This document shows positions 24,771 through 35,372 of a stretch of 64,000 nt of DNA, one piece after another (positions within the stretch are counted from its first letter, which is position 1; the number at the start of each line of letters is the position of its first letter). Location: the NCBI GenBank assembly GCA_024743275.1, contig JANSWW010000009.1:1-64000 (forward strand), read 5' to 3'. The notes beneath the pieces were generated by a model that searched no databases, had not been told where the DNA came from, and saw nothing but the letters and a program-made list of their open reading frames with translations. The DNA comes from Alphaproteobacteria bacterium. Lineage in GTDB: Bacteria > Pseudomonadota > Alphaproteobacteria > JANSWW01. The position numbers were made by a program, and so were the translations under genes.

Positions 24771-25604
24771 TCAACCCTTCAGCTTCCAGCCGGTCTTGAG
24801 GATCCGGATCACGATGGCGACGCACAATAGGTTGGCCGCCAGCATGACGAAGATCCCGGCCGTGAGACTGCCGTCGGACACCCCGAGGAAGCCGGCCCGG
24901 AACCCGTCGATCATGTAGAAGAACGGGTTGAGATGGGCGATGTCCTGCCAGACGCCCGGCAGCCGGGACGTCGAGTAGAAGGTCCCGGACAGGAAGGACA
25001 GCGGCGTGATGATGAAATTCGTCACCGCGGAGATATGGTCGAATTTCTCCGCCCAGATCCCGCCGATCAGGCCGATCAGGCCGAGGAGGGAGCCGGCGGC
25101 CAGGGTATGAAACAGGATCAGGGCCGGATCGTGAATGGGGAAGCCCACGAAGACCATCATCACCACTCCGGTGGTGACGCCAACGAAGACGCCGCGTGTG
25201 ATCGCCCCGCCGATATAACCGACGATCATCTCGAACGGGCCGAGGGGCGGCATCAGCGTGTCGACGATATTGCCCTGGATCTTGGCCGACGCGACGGAAC
25301 TCGATGTGTTCTGAAAGGCGTTCTGGGCGATCGCCATGATCACCAGGCCGGGGGCGAGGAATTCCGGGAAGGGAATGCCCTGGACCATGAAGTCGCCCCG
25401 GCCCAGCGCCAGCATGAAGACGGCGAGGAACAGCAACTGGGTCACGGCCGGGGACGCGATGGTCTGAATCCAGACCTTCATGAAGCGCCGGACCTCCCGC
25501 ATATACAGCGCCTGCAGTCCGCCCCAGTTGACCCGGCCGATGACCCGTGGCGCGGGCGGCATGGCGGAGTGGTTTCGGGTCGCTTGCTGGCGTTCGAAGG
25601 TCAT
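24771..25604 (-). CDS. ABC-2-type transporter permease (no partner ATPase nearby)
   Basis: 277 residues from the ATG at 25604 (MTFERQQATR); the frame is open to 25676. Six hydrophobic segments and the ABC-2 stretch LNPFFYMIDGFRAGFLG near the C-terminus identify a NodJ/YadH-like permease, used for export of polysaccharide, lipid or drugs. Residues VSFASP-like QTIASPAVTQLLFLAVF start the first segment. An ATPase gene is not adjacent: the neighbour mutL is convergent and recX divergent, so the partner must be elsewhere. Confidence 0.85.
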   Translation of the reverse strand: MTFERQQATRNHSAMPPAPRVIGRVNWGGLQALYMREVRRFMKVWIQTIASPAVTQLLFLAVFMLALGRGDFMVQGIPFPEFLAPGLVIMAIAQNAFQNTSSSVASAKIQGNIVDTLMPPLGPFEMIVGYIGGAITRGVFVGVTTGVVMMVFVGFPIHDPALILFHTLAAGSLLGLIGLIGGIWAEKFDHISAVTNFIITPLSFLSGTFYSTSRLPGVWQDIAHLNPFFYMIDGFRAGFLGVSDGSLTAGIFVMLAANLLCVAIVIRILKTGWKLKG

Positions 25605-25674
25605 AGGGGTCCGTTTCGTTGATTTCGAAAGGATAAGTCGGACTGTGACGGGCAAAGGCAACCCGCAAACATGC

Positions 25675-25730
25675 ATGCCTCGTCTACCATGCCTCGTCTA
25701 CTATGCCCCACCTGCCATGCCTCGTCGAAG
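25675..25730. repeat. 14-bp tandem repeat, four copies
   Basis: Four adjoining units of the form ATGCCTCGTCTACC (25675-25688, 25689-25702, 25703-25716, 25717-25730; the third is the most diverged) fill the short divergent gap between the ABC-2 permease and recX, where promoters should lie. Confidence 0.8.
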
Positions 25731-25756
25731 GGGCCGCTTCCGGTTAGGATCGTCCC

Positions 25757-26356
25757 ATGTCTTTGCCTCCCTCCCGGAACGCCAAGAAACCGGCCTCCGA
25801 CATGCGGTCTCGGAAGACCCGGACGAAACGCCCGCCCAAGCTCGACGAGGGGCCGGTGAAGCGGGCGGCGCTCGCCTATCTCGAACGCTATGCAGCGTCC
25901 TCCGAAATGCTGACCCGGGTGCTGATGCGCCGGATCGAGCGGGCCGAACGGCGGGGCGCCAAGGTCGACCGGGAGGCGGCCGAGGAGACCGTGCGGCAGG
26001 TGGTGGAGCGGTTTCGCGAGGCGGGCCTCATCGACGACAAGGCGTTCGCCGAGGCGAAGGCCGACAGCCTCAGACGGCGCGGCGAGTCGGCCCGCGCGAT
26101 CCGGCTGAAGCTCGGCCAGAAGGGACTCGGGCGCGATCTGGTCGACGAGGCCCTGGAGTCCGCCGACCGGGACGCCGGCGCCGATGCGGAACGGGAGGCC
26201 GCCTTCGCCTATGCCCGACGGCGGCGGATCGGCCCCTATCGCCCGGCGGCGGCCCGCGCGGACAACCGCGATCGGGACCTGGCGGCCCTCGCCCGGCGGG
26301 GCTTCGGCTATGACATCGCTAAAACGGTGATTGATGGCGACGACGAATTGGTCTAA
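25757..26356 (+). CDS. recX: RecX-family regulatory protein
   Basis: 199 residues. Three-helix RecX repeats are visible: ALAYLERYAASSEMLTRVL, then VERFREAGLIDDKAFAEA, then SARAIRLKLGQKGLGRDLV. RecX caps RecA filaments and limits recombination. The N-terminus is a basic extension (about 30 residues) common in alphaproteobacteria, where recX is often unlinked from recA, as here. Its promoter would overlap the 14-bp repeat array. Confidence 0.85.
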   Translation: MSLPPSRNAKKPASDMRSRKTRTKRPPKLDEGPVKRAALAYLERYAASSEMLTRVLMRRIERAERRGAKVDREAAEETVRQVVERFREAGLIDDKAFAEAKADSLRRRGESARAIRLKLGQKGLGRDLVDEALESADRDAGADAEREAAFAYARRRRIGPYRPAAARADNRDRDLAALARRGFGYDIAKTVIDGDDELV

Positions 26357-26564
26357 TAAAAATACCAATTGGGGGGAGTAGAGGAAACCGGCTGTGCCGA
26401 GTTCGCGCATGGCGATCGGTTTCAGGGGTTGTCGCGTTCAATCGAAAGCCGGATACTCCCGAAAAATCTTAAGTTAGGACTCTCTAACAAAAGGGTCCCG
26501 ACAAACAGAATGCTGGGCCGGTCCGTGGGGGATCCGGACACCGGCGGCAGAGGAGGAGCCGAAG

Positions 26565-28517
<1,953 letters not shown>

Positions 28518-28534
28518 CCCCCCGCCTCGGTCCG

Positions 28535-28575
28535 CCCTTCACAGGGGAAGACCTGTAGCCTCCCCCTGTGAAGGG
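28535..28575. terminator. perfect 13-bp inverted repeat between acs and rlmI
   Basis: CCCTTCACAGGGG (28535-28547) and CCCCTGTGAAGGG (28563-28575) flank a 15-base loop. It lies between convergent genes, so it can terminate both. The GC-rich form without a T-run resembles the dispersed palindromes at 24723 and 51336, so it may be a repeat family member. Confidence 0.6.
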
Positions 28576-28589
28576 GGAGGTTGGGCCGA

Positions 28590-29780
28590 TCACGCGAGGG
28601 CGATGATCTCGGCCTTGAGATAGGCGCTTTCACGCAGGAAGGGGTGGACCGGATGGTCCGGGCCGGCGCCGCCGGACTGGAGAATGCGGCCCGACCGCCC
28701 GGCCTTGGACAGGCCCAGGCTGACCTCCCGCTGAAACGCCTCCCGGTCCACATTGTGGGAGCAGGAGGCGGCGACGAAAATGCCTTCGTCCGCGACCAGG
28801 GCGGCGCCCAACCGGGTCATCTTCTGATAGCCCCGCAGGCCCGCCTTGAGGTCCTTCTTGGATTTGACGAAGGCCGGCGGGTCGACGATGACGATATCGA
28901 ATCGGTCCCCGGCCTGTGCCAGTTTCTCCATCACCGAAAACGCGTCCCCGGCCTCGGTCCGTACCCGGTCGGCCACGCCGTTCAGGGCGGCGGAGGCCTG
29001 GGCATGGTCGAGGGCATGCTGCGAGCGGTCGACGCAGAGGACCTCGGCCGCCCCGGCGTTGGCCGCCGTGATCCCGAAGGCGCCGATATAGGAGAACATG
29101 TCCAACACCCGTTTCCCGCGGGCGAGCGACGCGGCGAAGGCCCGGGTCGGCCGGTGGTCGTAGAACCAGCCGGTCTTCTGGCCGTCCAGGGGATCGCATT
29201 GGAAGCGGGTCCCGTTCTCCTCCAGCGGGACCGGGCCGGACCAGGTGCCGATCACTTCCGGCTCCGAGAGCGCCAGCCCCTCCAGGGTCCGGGCCGGGCT
29301 GTCCAGTCGGACGATGACCGCTGTCGGGGCCAGGACGGCGTCGAGGGCGGCGAGCAGAGGCGCCCGGTGGAGATCGGCGAAGGCGGAGTTGAGCTGTACC
29401 GTCGCCAACTCGCCGAAGCGGTCGATCACCAGGCCGGGCAGCCCGTCCGCCTCGGCATGGATCAGCCGGTAGTAGGGGGTGCCGAACAACCGCTCCCGCA
29501 ACCGCAGCGCCTGCCGCAGCCGCGCCTCGAAGAAGGCGGCATCCGGCTGCACCGCCTCCCGGCTCAACAGGCGGCCGACGACCAGGGGCTTGGGGTTCCA
29601 GGCGACGGTGCCCAGGGGATCGCCCCGGTCGGTGGTGAGCCGCACCGGGCTTCCCGCCGGCAATCCCGCCAGATCCGGGTTCTTTTGGATCTCGTTGCCG
29701 TAGACCCAGGGGTGGCCGCCGCGCACCCGGCCGCTGGCCTTGGGCCGCATGGCGAGAATGGGCAAAGTGGAAATGGTCAT
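28590..29780 (-). CDS. rlmI: class I rRNA methyltransferase, RlmI type
   Basis: 396 residues. An N-terminal PUA-like domain (HPWVYGNEIQ) is followed by a central domain and a Rossmann methyltransferase with LDMFSYIGAFGITAANAGA (SAM site) and IVDPPAFVKSKKDL (the DPP catalytic motif of RlmI/RlmK-type enzymes). The E. coli homologue makes m5C1962 in 23S rRNA. The start overlaps the stop of ggt by 4 bases (ATGA), so the two genes form an operon. Confidence 0.85.
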   Translation of the reverse strand: MTISTLPILAMRPKASGRVRGGHPWVYGNEIQKNPDLAGLPAGSPVRLTTDRGDPLGTVAWNPKPLVVGRLLSREAVQPDAAFFEARLRQALRLRERLFGTPYYRLIHAEADGLPGLVIDRFGELATVQLNSAFADLHRAPLLAALDAVLAPTAVIVRLDSPARTLEGLALSEPEVIGTWSGPVPLEENGTRFQCDPLDGQKTGWFYDHRPTRAFAASLARGKRVLDMFSYIGAFGITAANAGAAEVLCVDRSQHALDHAQASAALNGVADRVRTEAGDAFSVMEKLAQAGDRFDIVIVDPPAFVKSKKDLKAGLRGYQKMTRLGAALVADEGIFVAASCSHNVDREAFQREVSLGLSKAGRSGRILQSGGAGPDHPVHPFLRESAYLKAEIIALA

Positions 29781-31552
29781 TCGCCGAGAACGATCCCTTC
29801 GCGACGGGGGTCGGCGCCGCCGACAAGACGGCCGTCGGGCAGCCGCTGGATGATGTGAAGGCCACTGGTCTGGGCCCGCTCGTCGAGAACATGGCCGAGA
29901 TCCTCGAGAGCCGATTTGATCGGCCCCGCCAACTCGGGCTCAACGGCGGTTTTCGACCCGTTGCGGTTGGTGACGTTGGGCAGCGCCGCGGCCGCCGCGG
30001 GGGTCAGGCCGTCGTCGATCAGGGCCGTGACCGATTTCACCACATAGCCGATGATCCGGCTGCCCCCGGGCGATCCGGTGACGATCTCCAGGCCGTCCGG
30101 TCCCAGAACGATGGTCGGGGCCATGGAGCTGCGGGGCCGCTTCCCGGCCTCGACCCGGTTGGCGATGGGCTCACCGTCCCGGCTGTCCCGGAAGGAGAAA
30201 TCGGTCAGCTGATTGTTCAACAGGAATCCCCGTACCATCAGGCGTGATCCGAAAGCGCTTTCGATGGACGAGGTCAGCGCGACCGCCCGGCCTTCGGCGT
30301 CGACGATGGAGAGATGAGTGGTGCCCGGCGTCTCGGCGGACGCGTCCAGGGGGCGGAGCGCGATCGCGCCCGGCGGAGTGCCCGGCTCCGCCGGCGGCTT
30401 GGCCTTCCGATCGTCGATCATCATGGATCGGCCGGCGAGGTAGGCCGGGTCGGTGAGACCGAGGCTCGGGACCCAGACAAAATCCTCGTCGGCCATATAG
30501 CGGCCCCGGTCGGCATAGGCGAGCTTCTCCGCCTCGATCCGCCGGTGGAGCGCCAGCGCGGGATCGTCGGTCGGCGGGAACCTGTCGAGCAGGCCCAGGA
30601 TCATGCCGACCGTAAGGCCGCCAGAGCTGGGCGGACCCATCCCGCACACCTGTCGGCCACGGAAGGCGCTGCAGGCGGCGGGACGCCTTTTGGCTTCGTA
30701 GCCCGCTAGGTCGGCCAGGGTCATGTCGCCCGGATTGACCCGGGCCGCCTTGACCGCGAGCACGATATCCTGGGCGATCCCGCCCTCCCGCATCGCCTTC
30801 CCACCGCTCAGCGCGATGCTGCGGAGCGTGTTGGCGAGGTCCGGGTTCTTCAGGATATGGCCCACCGGACGCGGCGCGCCGTCCGCGTCGAAGAAATAGG
30901 CCCGCGCCTTGGGCAGGAAGAAATCCGGACCGAGCCGGGTCAGCAGACCGTTGAGGCGCGGACTGACCGGAAAGCCCGCATCGGCGAGCGTGATGGCCGG
31001 CTTGACCAGCTCGACCCAGGGCAGCACGCCATGGTCCGCGTGGGCCAGCGCCAGCATCGGCACCAGGCCGGGCACACCGACGGAAAGGCCGCCCGGTACG
31101 ACCTCGGGCCAGGGCCTCGGATTGCCGTCCGCATCCTGGAAACGCTGTGGCGTGGCGGTCCCCGGCGCGGTCTCCCGACCGTCATACGTGGCAATGTCCC
31201 GCGCCGCCGGATCCCAATGGACCAGGAAGCCGCCGCCGCCGATCCCGGAGCTCTGGGGCTCGACCAGGGTCAGGATCATCTGGGCGGCGATGGCCGCGTC
31301 GATCGCCGAACCGCCACGGGCCAGGATATCTTCGGCGGCCTCGGCCGCCGCCGGATGGGCCGCCACGGCCATAAACCTCTCGGCGGTGCCGGCCTTGCGG
31401 TCGGCGGCCCCGGTCTCGACCGCCGCCTCCGGGTCCGCTTGGGTGACGGTTTGCGCCTGCGCAGTGGGGAAAAAGCTTGCGCTCAGCAGCAGAATACCCA
31501 CACTGAATCTAAGGGTGCGCTGCGGCAAATCAGCCCAAACACGCTTTGGCAT
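29777..31552 (-). CDS. ggt: gamma-glutamyltransferase
   Basis: 591 residues from 31552, preceded by AAAGGAG at 6-base spacing; the open frame is longer. A signal peptide (MPKRVWADLPQRTLRF...PTAQA) sends it to the periplasm. The autocleavage and nucleophile site is Thr411 in GTTHLSIVD, followed by the GRAVALTSSIESAFGS region; the N-terminal part has ILARGGSAIDAAIAAQM and GGGGFLVHWD. It splits glutathione and gamma-glutamyl peptides. It is the first gene of an operon with rlmI. Confidence 0.93.
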   Translation of the reverse strand: MPKRVWADLPQRTLRFSVGILLLSASFFPTAQAQTVTQADPEAAVETGAADRKAGTAERFMAVAAHPAAAEAAEDILARGGSAIDAAIAAQMILTLVEPQSSGIGGGGFLVHWDPAARDIATYDGRETAPGTATPQRFQDADGNPRPWPEVVPGGLSVGVPGLVPMLALAHADHGVLPWVELVKPAITLADAGFPVSPRLNGLLTRLGPDFFLPKARAYFFDADGAPRPVGHILKNPDLANTLRSIALSGGKAMREGGIAQDIVLAVKAARVNPGDMTLADLAGYEAKRRPAACSAFRGRQVCGMGPPSSGGLTVGMILGLLDRFPPTDDPALALHRRIEAEKLAYADRGRYMADEDFVWVPSLGLTDPAYLAGRSMMIDDRKAKPPAEPGTPPGAIALRPLDASAETPGTTHLSIVDAEGRAVALTSSIESAFGSRLMVRGFLLNNQLTDFSFRDSRDGEPIANRVEAGKRPRSSMAPTIVLGPDGLEIVTGSPGGSRIIGYVVKSVTALIDDGLTPAAAAALPNVTNRNGSKTAVEPELAGPIKSALEDLGHVLDERAQTSGLHIIQRLPDGRLVGGADPRREGIVLGE

Positions 31553-31677
31553 GGCCGCTCCTTTCGATGGTGAGATCGGGGATGAGGTCTGGCGTTTGCC
31601 TAGACATACCGCATTTTCGACCGGCTTGCCGAGGTCTGCTTTCAGGCCCATCCTTTTTAGGGGTATGTCCGATTAAT

Positions 31678-31712
31678 TTGACAAATCAGTGTGTCAGTCT
31701 AAATTGACAAAA
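31678..31712. promoter_or_regulatory. paired TTGACAA pseudo-palindromes in the ggt / fnrL divergent region
   Basis: TTGACAAAT starts at 31678 within the perfect palindrome ATTTG-A-CAAAT, and TTGACAAAA starts at 31704, 26 bases later. They lie in the gap between the divergent ggt and fnrL genes. Each contains a TTGAC half-site, as Fnr sites do, but neither is a full TTGAT-N4-ATCAA box. TTGACA can also serve as a -35 element. The assignment is tentative. Confidence 0.4.
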
Positions 31713-31732
31713 TCCGATTGTGGGAGGTCGGG

Positions 31733-32509
31733 ATGACGGATTTATGGTCCGACGAACGGAAGGCCCGTTCGCCGACCGGACAGCACACACCGCTTGGCTG
31801 TGGCGATTGTCCGGCCTGGGGCAACGGGATCTGCGGGAAGCATGCGGCCTTTGCGCAGGATCGGCTCGCCGATCTGGCCCATCCGGAGACGGTTGGCCGG
31901 GGCAGCCTGATCATTGAGGAAGGGGCGCTCGCCGCCGATGTGTTCACCCTGCGACAGGGGTGCGTACGGCTGTTCAATCTGCTGCCGGACGGCCGGCGTC
32001 ACGTGCTCGGCTTCTTGTTTCCCGGTGATTTTATCGGACTCGGTCTCGGGGAGACCTATGCGTTTTCGGCCCAGGCGATCCGGAAGGTCACCTTTTGCCG
32101 GTTCCACCGTTCGAGCTTCGATCGCGTGGTGCGGGAGCAGGCGGATCTCGCCGCGGCGCTGGCCGGCCGGGTCGCCGAGGACCTCAACCAGACCCGCGCC
32201 CAATTGATGGTACTGGGCCGCAAGACCGCCGAGGAGCGGTTGGCGTCGCTGTTGATCTGGCTCGCGGCCAAGACCCATGGCGGTTGCGCCTTGCATACGG
32301 CAAAGGGCAAGGAGATCGTCAAACTGCCTATGAGCCGGGCCGACATCGCCGATTATCTTGGCATCACGACGGAGACGGTCAGCCGACTGTTCACCCGTTT
32401 CCGCAGCCGCAATCTTCTGACCAGCCAGGGGCCGTCCCAGGTCACTCTGGTCGATCCCGTCGGTATGCGGGCGCTCGCGGCCGGCTATGCCGCCGGCGAC
32501 AACGACTAG
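31733..32509 (+). CDS. fnrL: FnrL-type oxygen-sensing Crp/Fnr regulator
   Basis: 258 residues from the ATG at 31733, preceded by GGGAGG. Cysteines for a 4Fe-4S cluster are arranged C23-x2-C26-x7-C34, the alphaproteobacterial FnrL pattern, with the fourth at C122 (TFCRFHR), aligned with Cys122 of E. coli FNR. The effector beta-roll is at 50-150, a dimer helix follows, and the helix-turn-helix (MSRADIADYLGITTETVSRL) keeps E-T-V-S-R, the residues that read the TTGAT half-site. It should switch genes on or off at low oxygen. The N-terminal cluster shows that it is FnrL rather than FixK or NnrR. Confidence 0.9.
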   Translation: MTDLWSDERKARSPTGQHTPLGCGDCPAWGNGICGKHAAFAQDRLADLAHPETVGRGSLIIEEGALAADVFTLRQGCVRLFNLLPDGRRHVLGFLFPGDFIGLGLGETYAFSAQAIRKVTFCRFHRSSFDRVVREQADLAAALAGRVAEDLNQTRAQLMVLGRKTAEERLASLLIWLAAKTHGGCALHTAKGKEIVKLPMSRADIADYLGITTETVSRLFTRFRSRNLLTSQGPSQVTLVDPVGMRALAAGYAAGDND

Positions 32510-32542
32510 AAATCTCTCCAGGGGGCGGATTTAGGGGATGAC

Positions 32543-33025
32543 CTATAGCGCCTTGTCGCCGGCGATCGGCGGCAGCGGCTGCATCGCCAAATCCCAGGGA
32601 AAGTGGATCCAGGTATCCTGGCTCACCTCGGTGACGTAGGTGTCGACCTGGGGTTTGCCCTTGGGCTTGGCGTAGACCGTCGCGAAATGCGCCTTCGGCA
32701 GGCGTTCGCGGATCGCCGCGGCGGTGACGCCGGAATCGACCAGATCATCGACCACCAGCCAGCCGGACCCGTCGCCCATGGGCTCTTTCAGGAAATTCAG
32801 GCCGCCCTGGGTCTTGTCCGCATAGGAATGAACGCAGATCGTCTCCACGAGGCGGATGCCCAGTTCCCGCGCGATGATGGCGGCGGGGACGAGGCCGCCC
32901 CGGGCGACCGCATACAGACCGTCGAAGGGGCCGATCTCGTGCAGCCGCCACGCCAGCGCCCGGGCATTGCGATGGAGTTCGTCCCAGGTCACCGGGAAAT
33001 TGCGGTCATAGGGCATGTGCGCCAT
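32543..33025 (-). CDS. gpt: xanthine phosphoribosyltransferase
   Basis: 160 residues, the length of the Gpt family. The PRPP-binding motif is [12 protein letters not shown] and the N-terminal substrate part is [21 protein letters not shown]. The protein converts xanthine and guanine to nucleotides. The C-terminal WIHFPWD is typical of XGPRT. It is convergent with fnrL. Confidence 0.92.
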   Translation of the reverse strand: MAHMPYDRNFPVTWDELHRNARALAWRLHEIGPFDGLYAVARGGLVPAAIIARELGIRLVETICVHSYADKTQGGLNFLKEPMGDGSGWLVVDDLVDSGVTAAAIRERLPKAHFATVYAKPKGKPQVDTYVTEVSQDTWIHFPWDLAMQPLPPIAGDKAL

Positions 33026-33134
33026 GAAGGACCCTCATTCACGAAACGAAATCAGGACTTTGCTGTAGGCGACTGTGCCGCTCTCCGCAACAAAAAGGGT
33101 CGGGGGACGCCCTCCTTGAGCGGTTTGCCCCGCC

Positions 33135-33560
33135 TTACGCGTTTTGGCCTTCCGGCTGGTGCAGGCGGACGGCGCTGATCCGCCAGTCGCCTTCCGGCTG
33201 CTTCTGCATGGTGTAGAGCGCGATGGTCGGAACGCCCTTGCGGTCGGTCAGAAAGACCTCCTGAATCAGCATTCCGTGCACCTTCACAAGCTTACCGAAG
33301 TCATAGGCCGTCGGGCGGTAGACCGGATCATAGCCCCGGCGGACCATGGACATGAACATGTCGGGAGAGGTGAATTTCTGCTTGATGCTGGGTGCGGCAT
33401 AGCTGAACGCCTTGGTGGCGTCATCCTGCCGGAAGGCTTCGATCTGGTCGGTGATCACCTGTTTGATGGCCCGTTCATCCTGGGAATCCAGCGCCTTGGC
33501 CGGGTTCAACGCCAGGCCGAAAACCATGATGAAGAGGGCAAAAATCCGAAAGGTCCGCAT
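33135..33560 (-). CDS. DUF4864-family secreted protein
   Basis: 141 residues from the ATG at 33560, preceded by AAGGAGG at 7-base spacing (a TTG two codons earlier is unlikely). A signal peptide (MRTFRIFALFIMVFGLALNPAKA) precedes an NTF2/SnoaL-like domain: ITDQIEAFRQDDATKAFSYA, then MVRRGYDPVYRP and EGDWRISAV. The pattern fits DUF4864. The function is unknown; a small periplasmic ligand-binding fold is inferred. Confidence 0.75.
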   Translation of the reverse strand: MRTFRIFALFIMVFGLALNPAKALDSQDERAIKQVITDQIEAFRQDDATKAFSYAAPSIKQKFTSPDMFMSMVRRGYDPVYRPTAYDFGKLVKVHGMLIQEVFLTDRKGVPTIALYTMQKQPEGDWRISAVRLHQPEGQNA

Positions 33561-33700
33561 GGGCAACCTCCTTGTCGCGACGGTTCCATCCCCCGTTCCG
33601 CCTTAAGGAAGCTTGAATGATGTGCCCGGAAGGCAAGGCCCAAAATGATCCGGATTGTCGCATGCGGCTCCGCCGGCGATCCGTTTCGGATCGAATCGAC

Positions 33701-33765
33701 CGGCCAGCGGACCCGATTAGTGGACCCGGCCAGTGGGCCAGATCAGTGGGTCCGATCAGCGGGCG
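33701..33765. repeat. 13-bp imperfect tandem repeat, five copies
   Basis: Five adjoining 13-bp units (consensus CGRYYAGYGGRCC) run from 33701 to 33765 and include the stop codon of the OmpA-like lipoprotein gene (TGA, read leftward, at 33758-33756). Confidence 0.7.
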
Positions 33766-34928
33766 TAGAGCCGGACCTCGTTGGACGAGACCTGCGGGCT
33801 CGACGTGGTCGAGAGAATGACCCGGTCCGACGGCAGACCGAGATCGACCAGGCTGCGCAGGACCCGCTCGGCGTTGCGCCGGGCGGTCGAGGTGTTGAGC
33901 GTCGCTCCGCTGACCCCGCCGGTTTGCGCCCCGACGGCCACGAGATCGAACAAGGCGGCCGGATTGCGCTCAAGCGCCCGGTTCACGACGGTGTAGAGCG
34001 CCTGCTCGTATTCCACATCCGCCCGGTCGAAGCGGATCACCACCAGAGGACGTCGGTTGGCCAGCGCGGTGGTGCCTGCGGCGACCCGGCCCCCGGTCAC
34101 ACCGCCGGCGGCGGCCGTCTGGCGGGTCGGCAGGAAGGCCCGGTTGGCGAGGCTGGCGCCATAGAGCTGCCCATTTTTGATGCCGATGGCGAGCGTCTGC
34201 AGATTGCGCCGCTCATTGTTGAGATAGGTCGTCTGACGCTCGATATCCTCCGACAGCTCATTGAGCAGCCGGTCGACCAGGACCACGGTCTGATTGACCT
34301 CGTCCTCGAGAATGGCGAGCTGGCGGTGGTCCTCGTCGACCGCGCCGGAGAGGCCATAGGTCGCCCGGACGCTTTCGAGGAGATAGGCGGTCAGCGCGCT
34401 GTCCGACGCGACACGGTTGGACAACTCGTTGAGCTCGACGATGTCCTCGTTCAGGGTTTCGAGCTGGCGCTGCGACTGGTCCCATTGCTGGGCCAGGAGC
34501 GGGTTGCCCGGGGTCGTCCCGATCTGAAGCTTCGCGTTGATGGCGGCGACGAGCTGGTGATATTGCGCCGCGCTCTGCTCGGTGTCGGCCCTGCTCGCCT
34601 GCAGGGTGCCGTTATGCTGCGAGATCTTCTGCTGCAGACCGCCCAAATCGCCGCGCAGGCCGACGATCTTGGTGCCGACGAAGGTGCCTGTCGGGTTGGC
34701 GGCGGTCGGCGGCTGGGGCTGGAAGGTACCGGTGTTGAGCCGGGGCGGGGCGGCCGCGATCAGCGGGGCTCCGGTCCGTTCACCCGCCGAGGGCGCGATG
34801 GCTTGCGCGGAGGCGGGCGCCGGGTCCTCCCCGGTCAGCGACGGAAGAAGAGAATCAGAAGCGAAAGAACATCCCGTTAGGAGAACTGCCGCACCAATCG
34901 TGAGAACCCAAGAATTGGATTTTGCCAT
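33756..34928 (-). CDS. OmpA-like lipoprotein with coiled coil
   Basis: 390 residues from 34928. Signal peptide with lipobox LLTGC (Cys about residue 19). A proline/alanine-rich linker leads to a long helical, coiled-coil middle (about 95-270; QQKISQHNGTLQ, QRQLETLNEDIVELNEL, NELSEDIERQTTYLNNERR). The C-terminal part (about 300-390) resembles an OmpA peptidoglycan-binding domain (VVIRFDRADVEYEQ ... TARRNAERVLRSLVDLGL), though the usual NxxLSxxRA segment is altered. The protein probably tethers outer membrane and cell wall, and the helix could span the periplasm. The ends of the gene overlap a 13-bp repeat array. Confidence 0.75.
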   Translation of the reverse strand: MAKSNSWVLTIGAAVLLTGCSFASDSLLPSLTGEDPAPASAQAIAPSAGERTGAPLIAAAPPRLNTGTFQPQPPTAANPTGTFVGTKIVGLRGDLGGLQQKISQHNGTLQASRADTEQSAAQYHQLVAAINAKLQIGTTPGNPLLAQQWDQSQRQLETLNEDIVELNELSNRVASDSALTAYLLESVRATYGLSGAVDEDHRQLAILEDEVNQTVVLVDRLLNELSEDIERQTTYLNNERRNLQTLAIGIKNGQLYGASLANRAFLPTRQTAAAGGVTGGRVAAGTTALANRRPLVVIRFDRADVEYEQALYTVVNRALERNPAALFDLVAVGAQTGGVSGATLNTSTARRNAERVLRSLVDLGLPSDRVILSTTSSPQVSSNEVRLYAR

Positions 34929-35295
34929 CGAGATCCGCCGATTTGTTTTTTTAACCCCCAAGGGCGCCACTTTCGCCGCCGAAAGCATCGCGGGATTGAC
35001 GTAGCGCACAAACCCTTGATGGACAACGACTAAAAACGCGCGTGCACACCAACGGATAGTACAGAATGGGCAAAGCGGTCACAAGGGTTTAAGCGGGTTT
35101 CTTCTTCCGGCCTTGCAGCAAACGCCCCTATATCCCGGGCGAACGCGTCGCGGGAGCGGGCGATTTTCCCGGGAAAACGAGCGGCAGGCTGTTTTCGCGG
35201 CGGTTTCCACTTGACTCGCGCCCGCCATCGATTAGGTTCCCGGCCTCTGCCGGTCCTCCACCGCCCGCGGGCGGTGTGTCTACGATCCGGCGGCT

Positions 35296-35372
35296 GCGCT
35301 CGTAGCTCAACTGGATAGAGCATCTGACTACGGATCAGAAGGTTGGGGGTTCGAATCCTCCCGAGCGCGCCA
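35296..35372 (+). tRNA. tRNA-Arg (anticodon ACG)
   Basis: The 77-base cloverleaf is complete. The acceptor arm is GCGCTCG/CGAGCGC (35296-35302 and 35362-35368) with discriminator G and an encoded CCA at 35370-35372. The anticodon stem is TCTGA/TCAGA and the loop CTACGGA puts ACG at 35330-35332, read as ICG for CGU/CGC/CGA after deamination. TadA, encoded at 60721 here, is the enzyme that makes that inosine. The T arm has GGTTCGAATCC. A palindrome array follows directly after the CCA. Confidence 0.96.

Noticed and set aside
31678..31712. A canonical Fnr box (TTGAT-N4-ATCAA)
   Set aside because: Only half-site-like TTGAC blocks are present; the second halves do not match at the right spacing.
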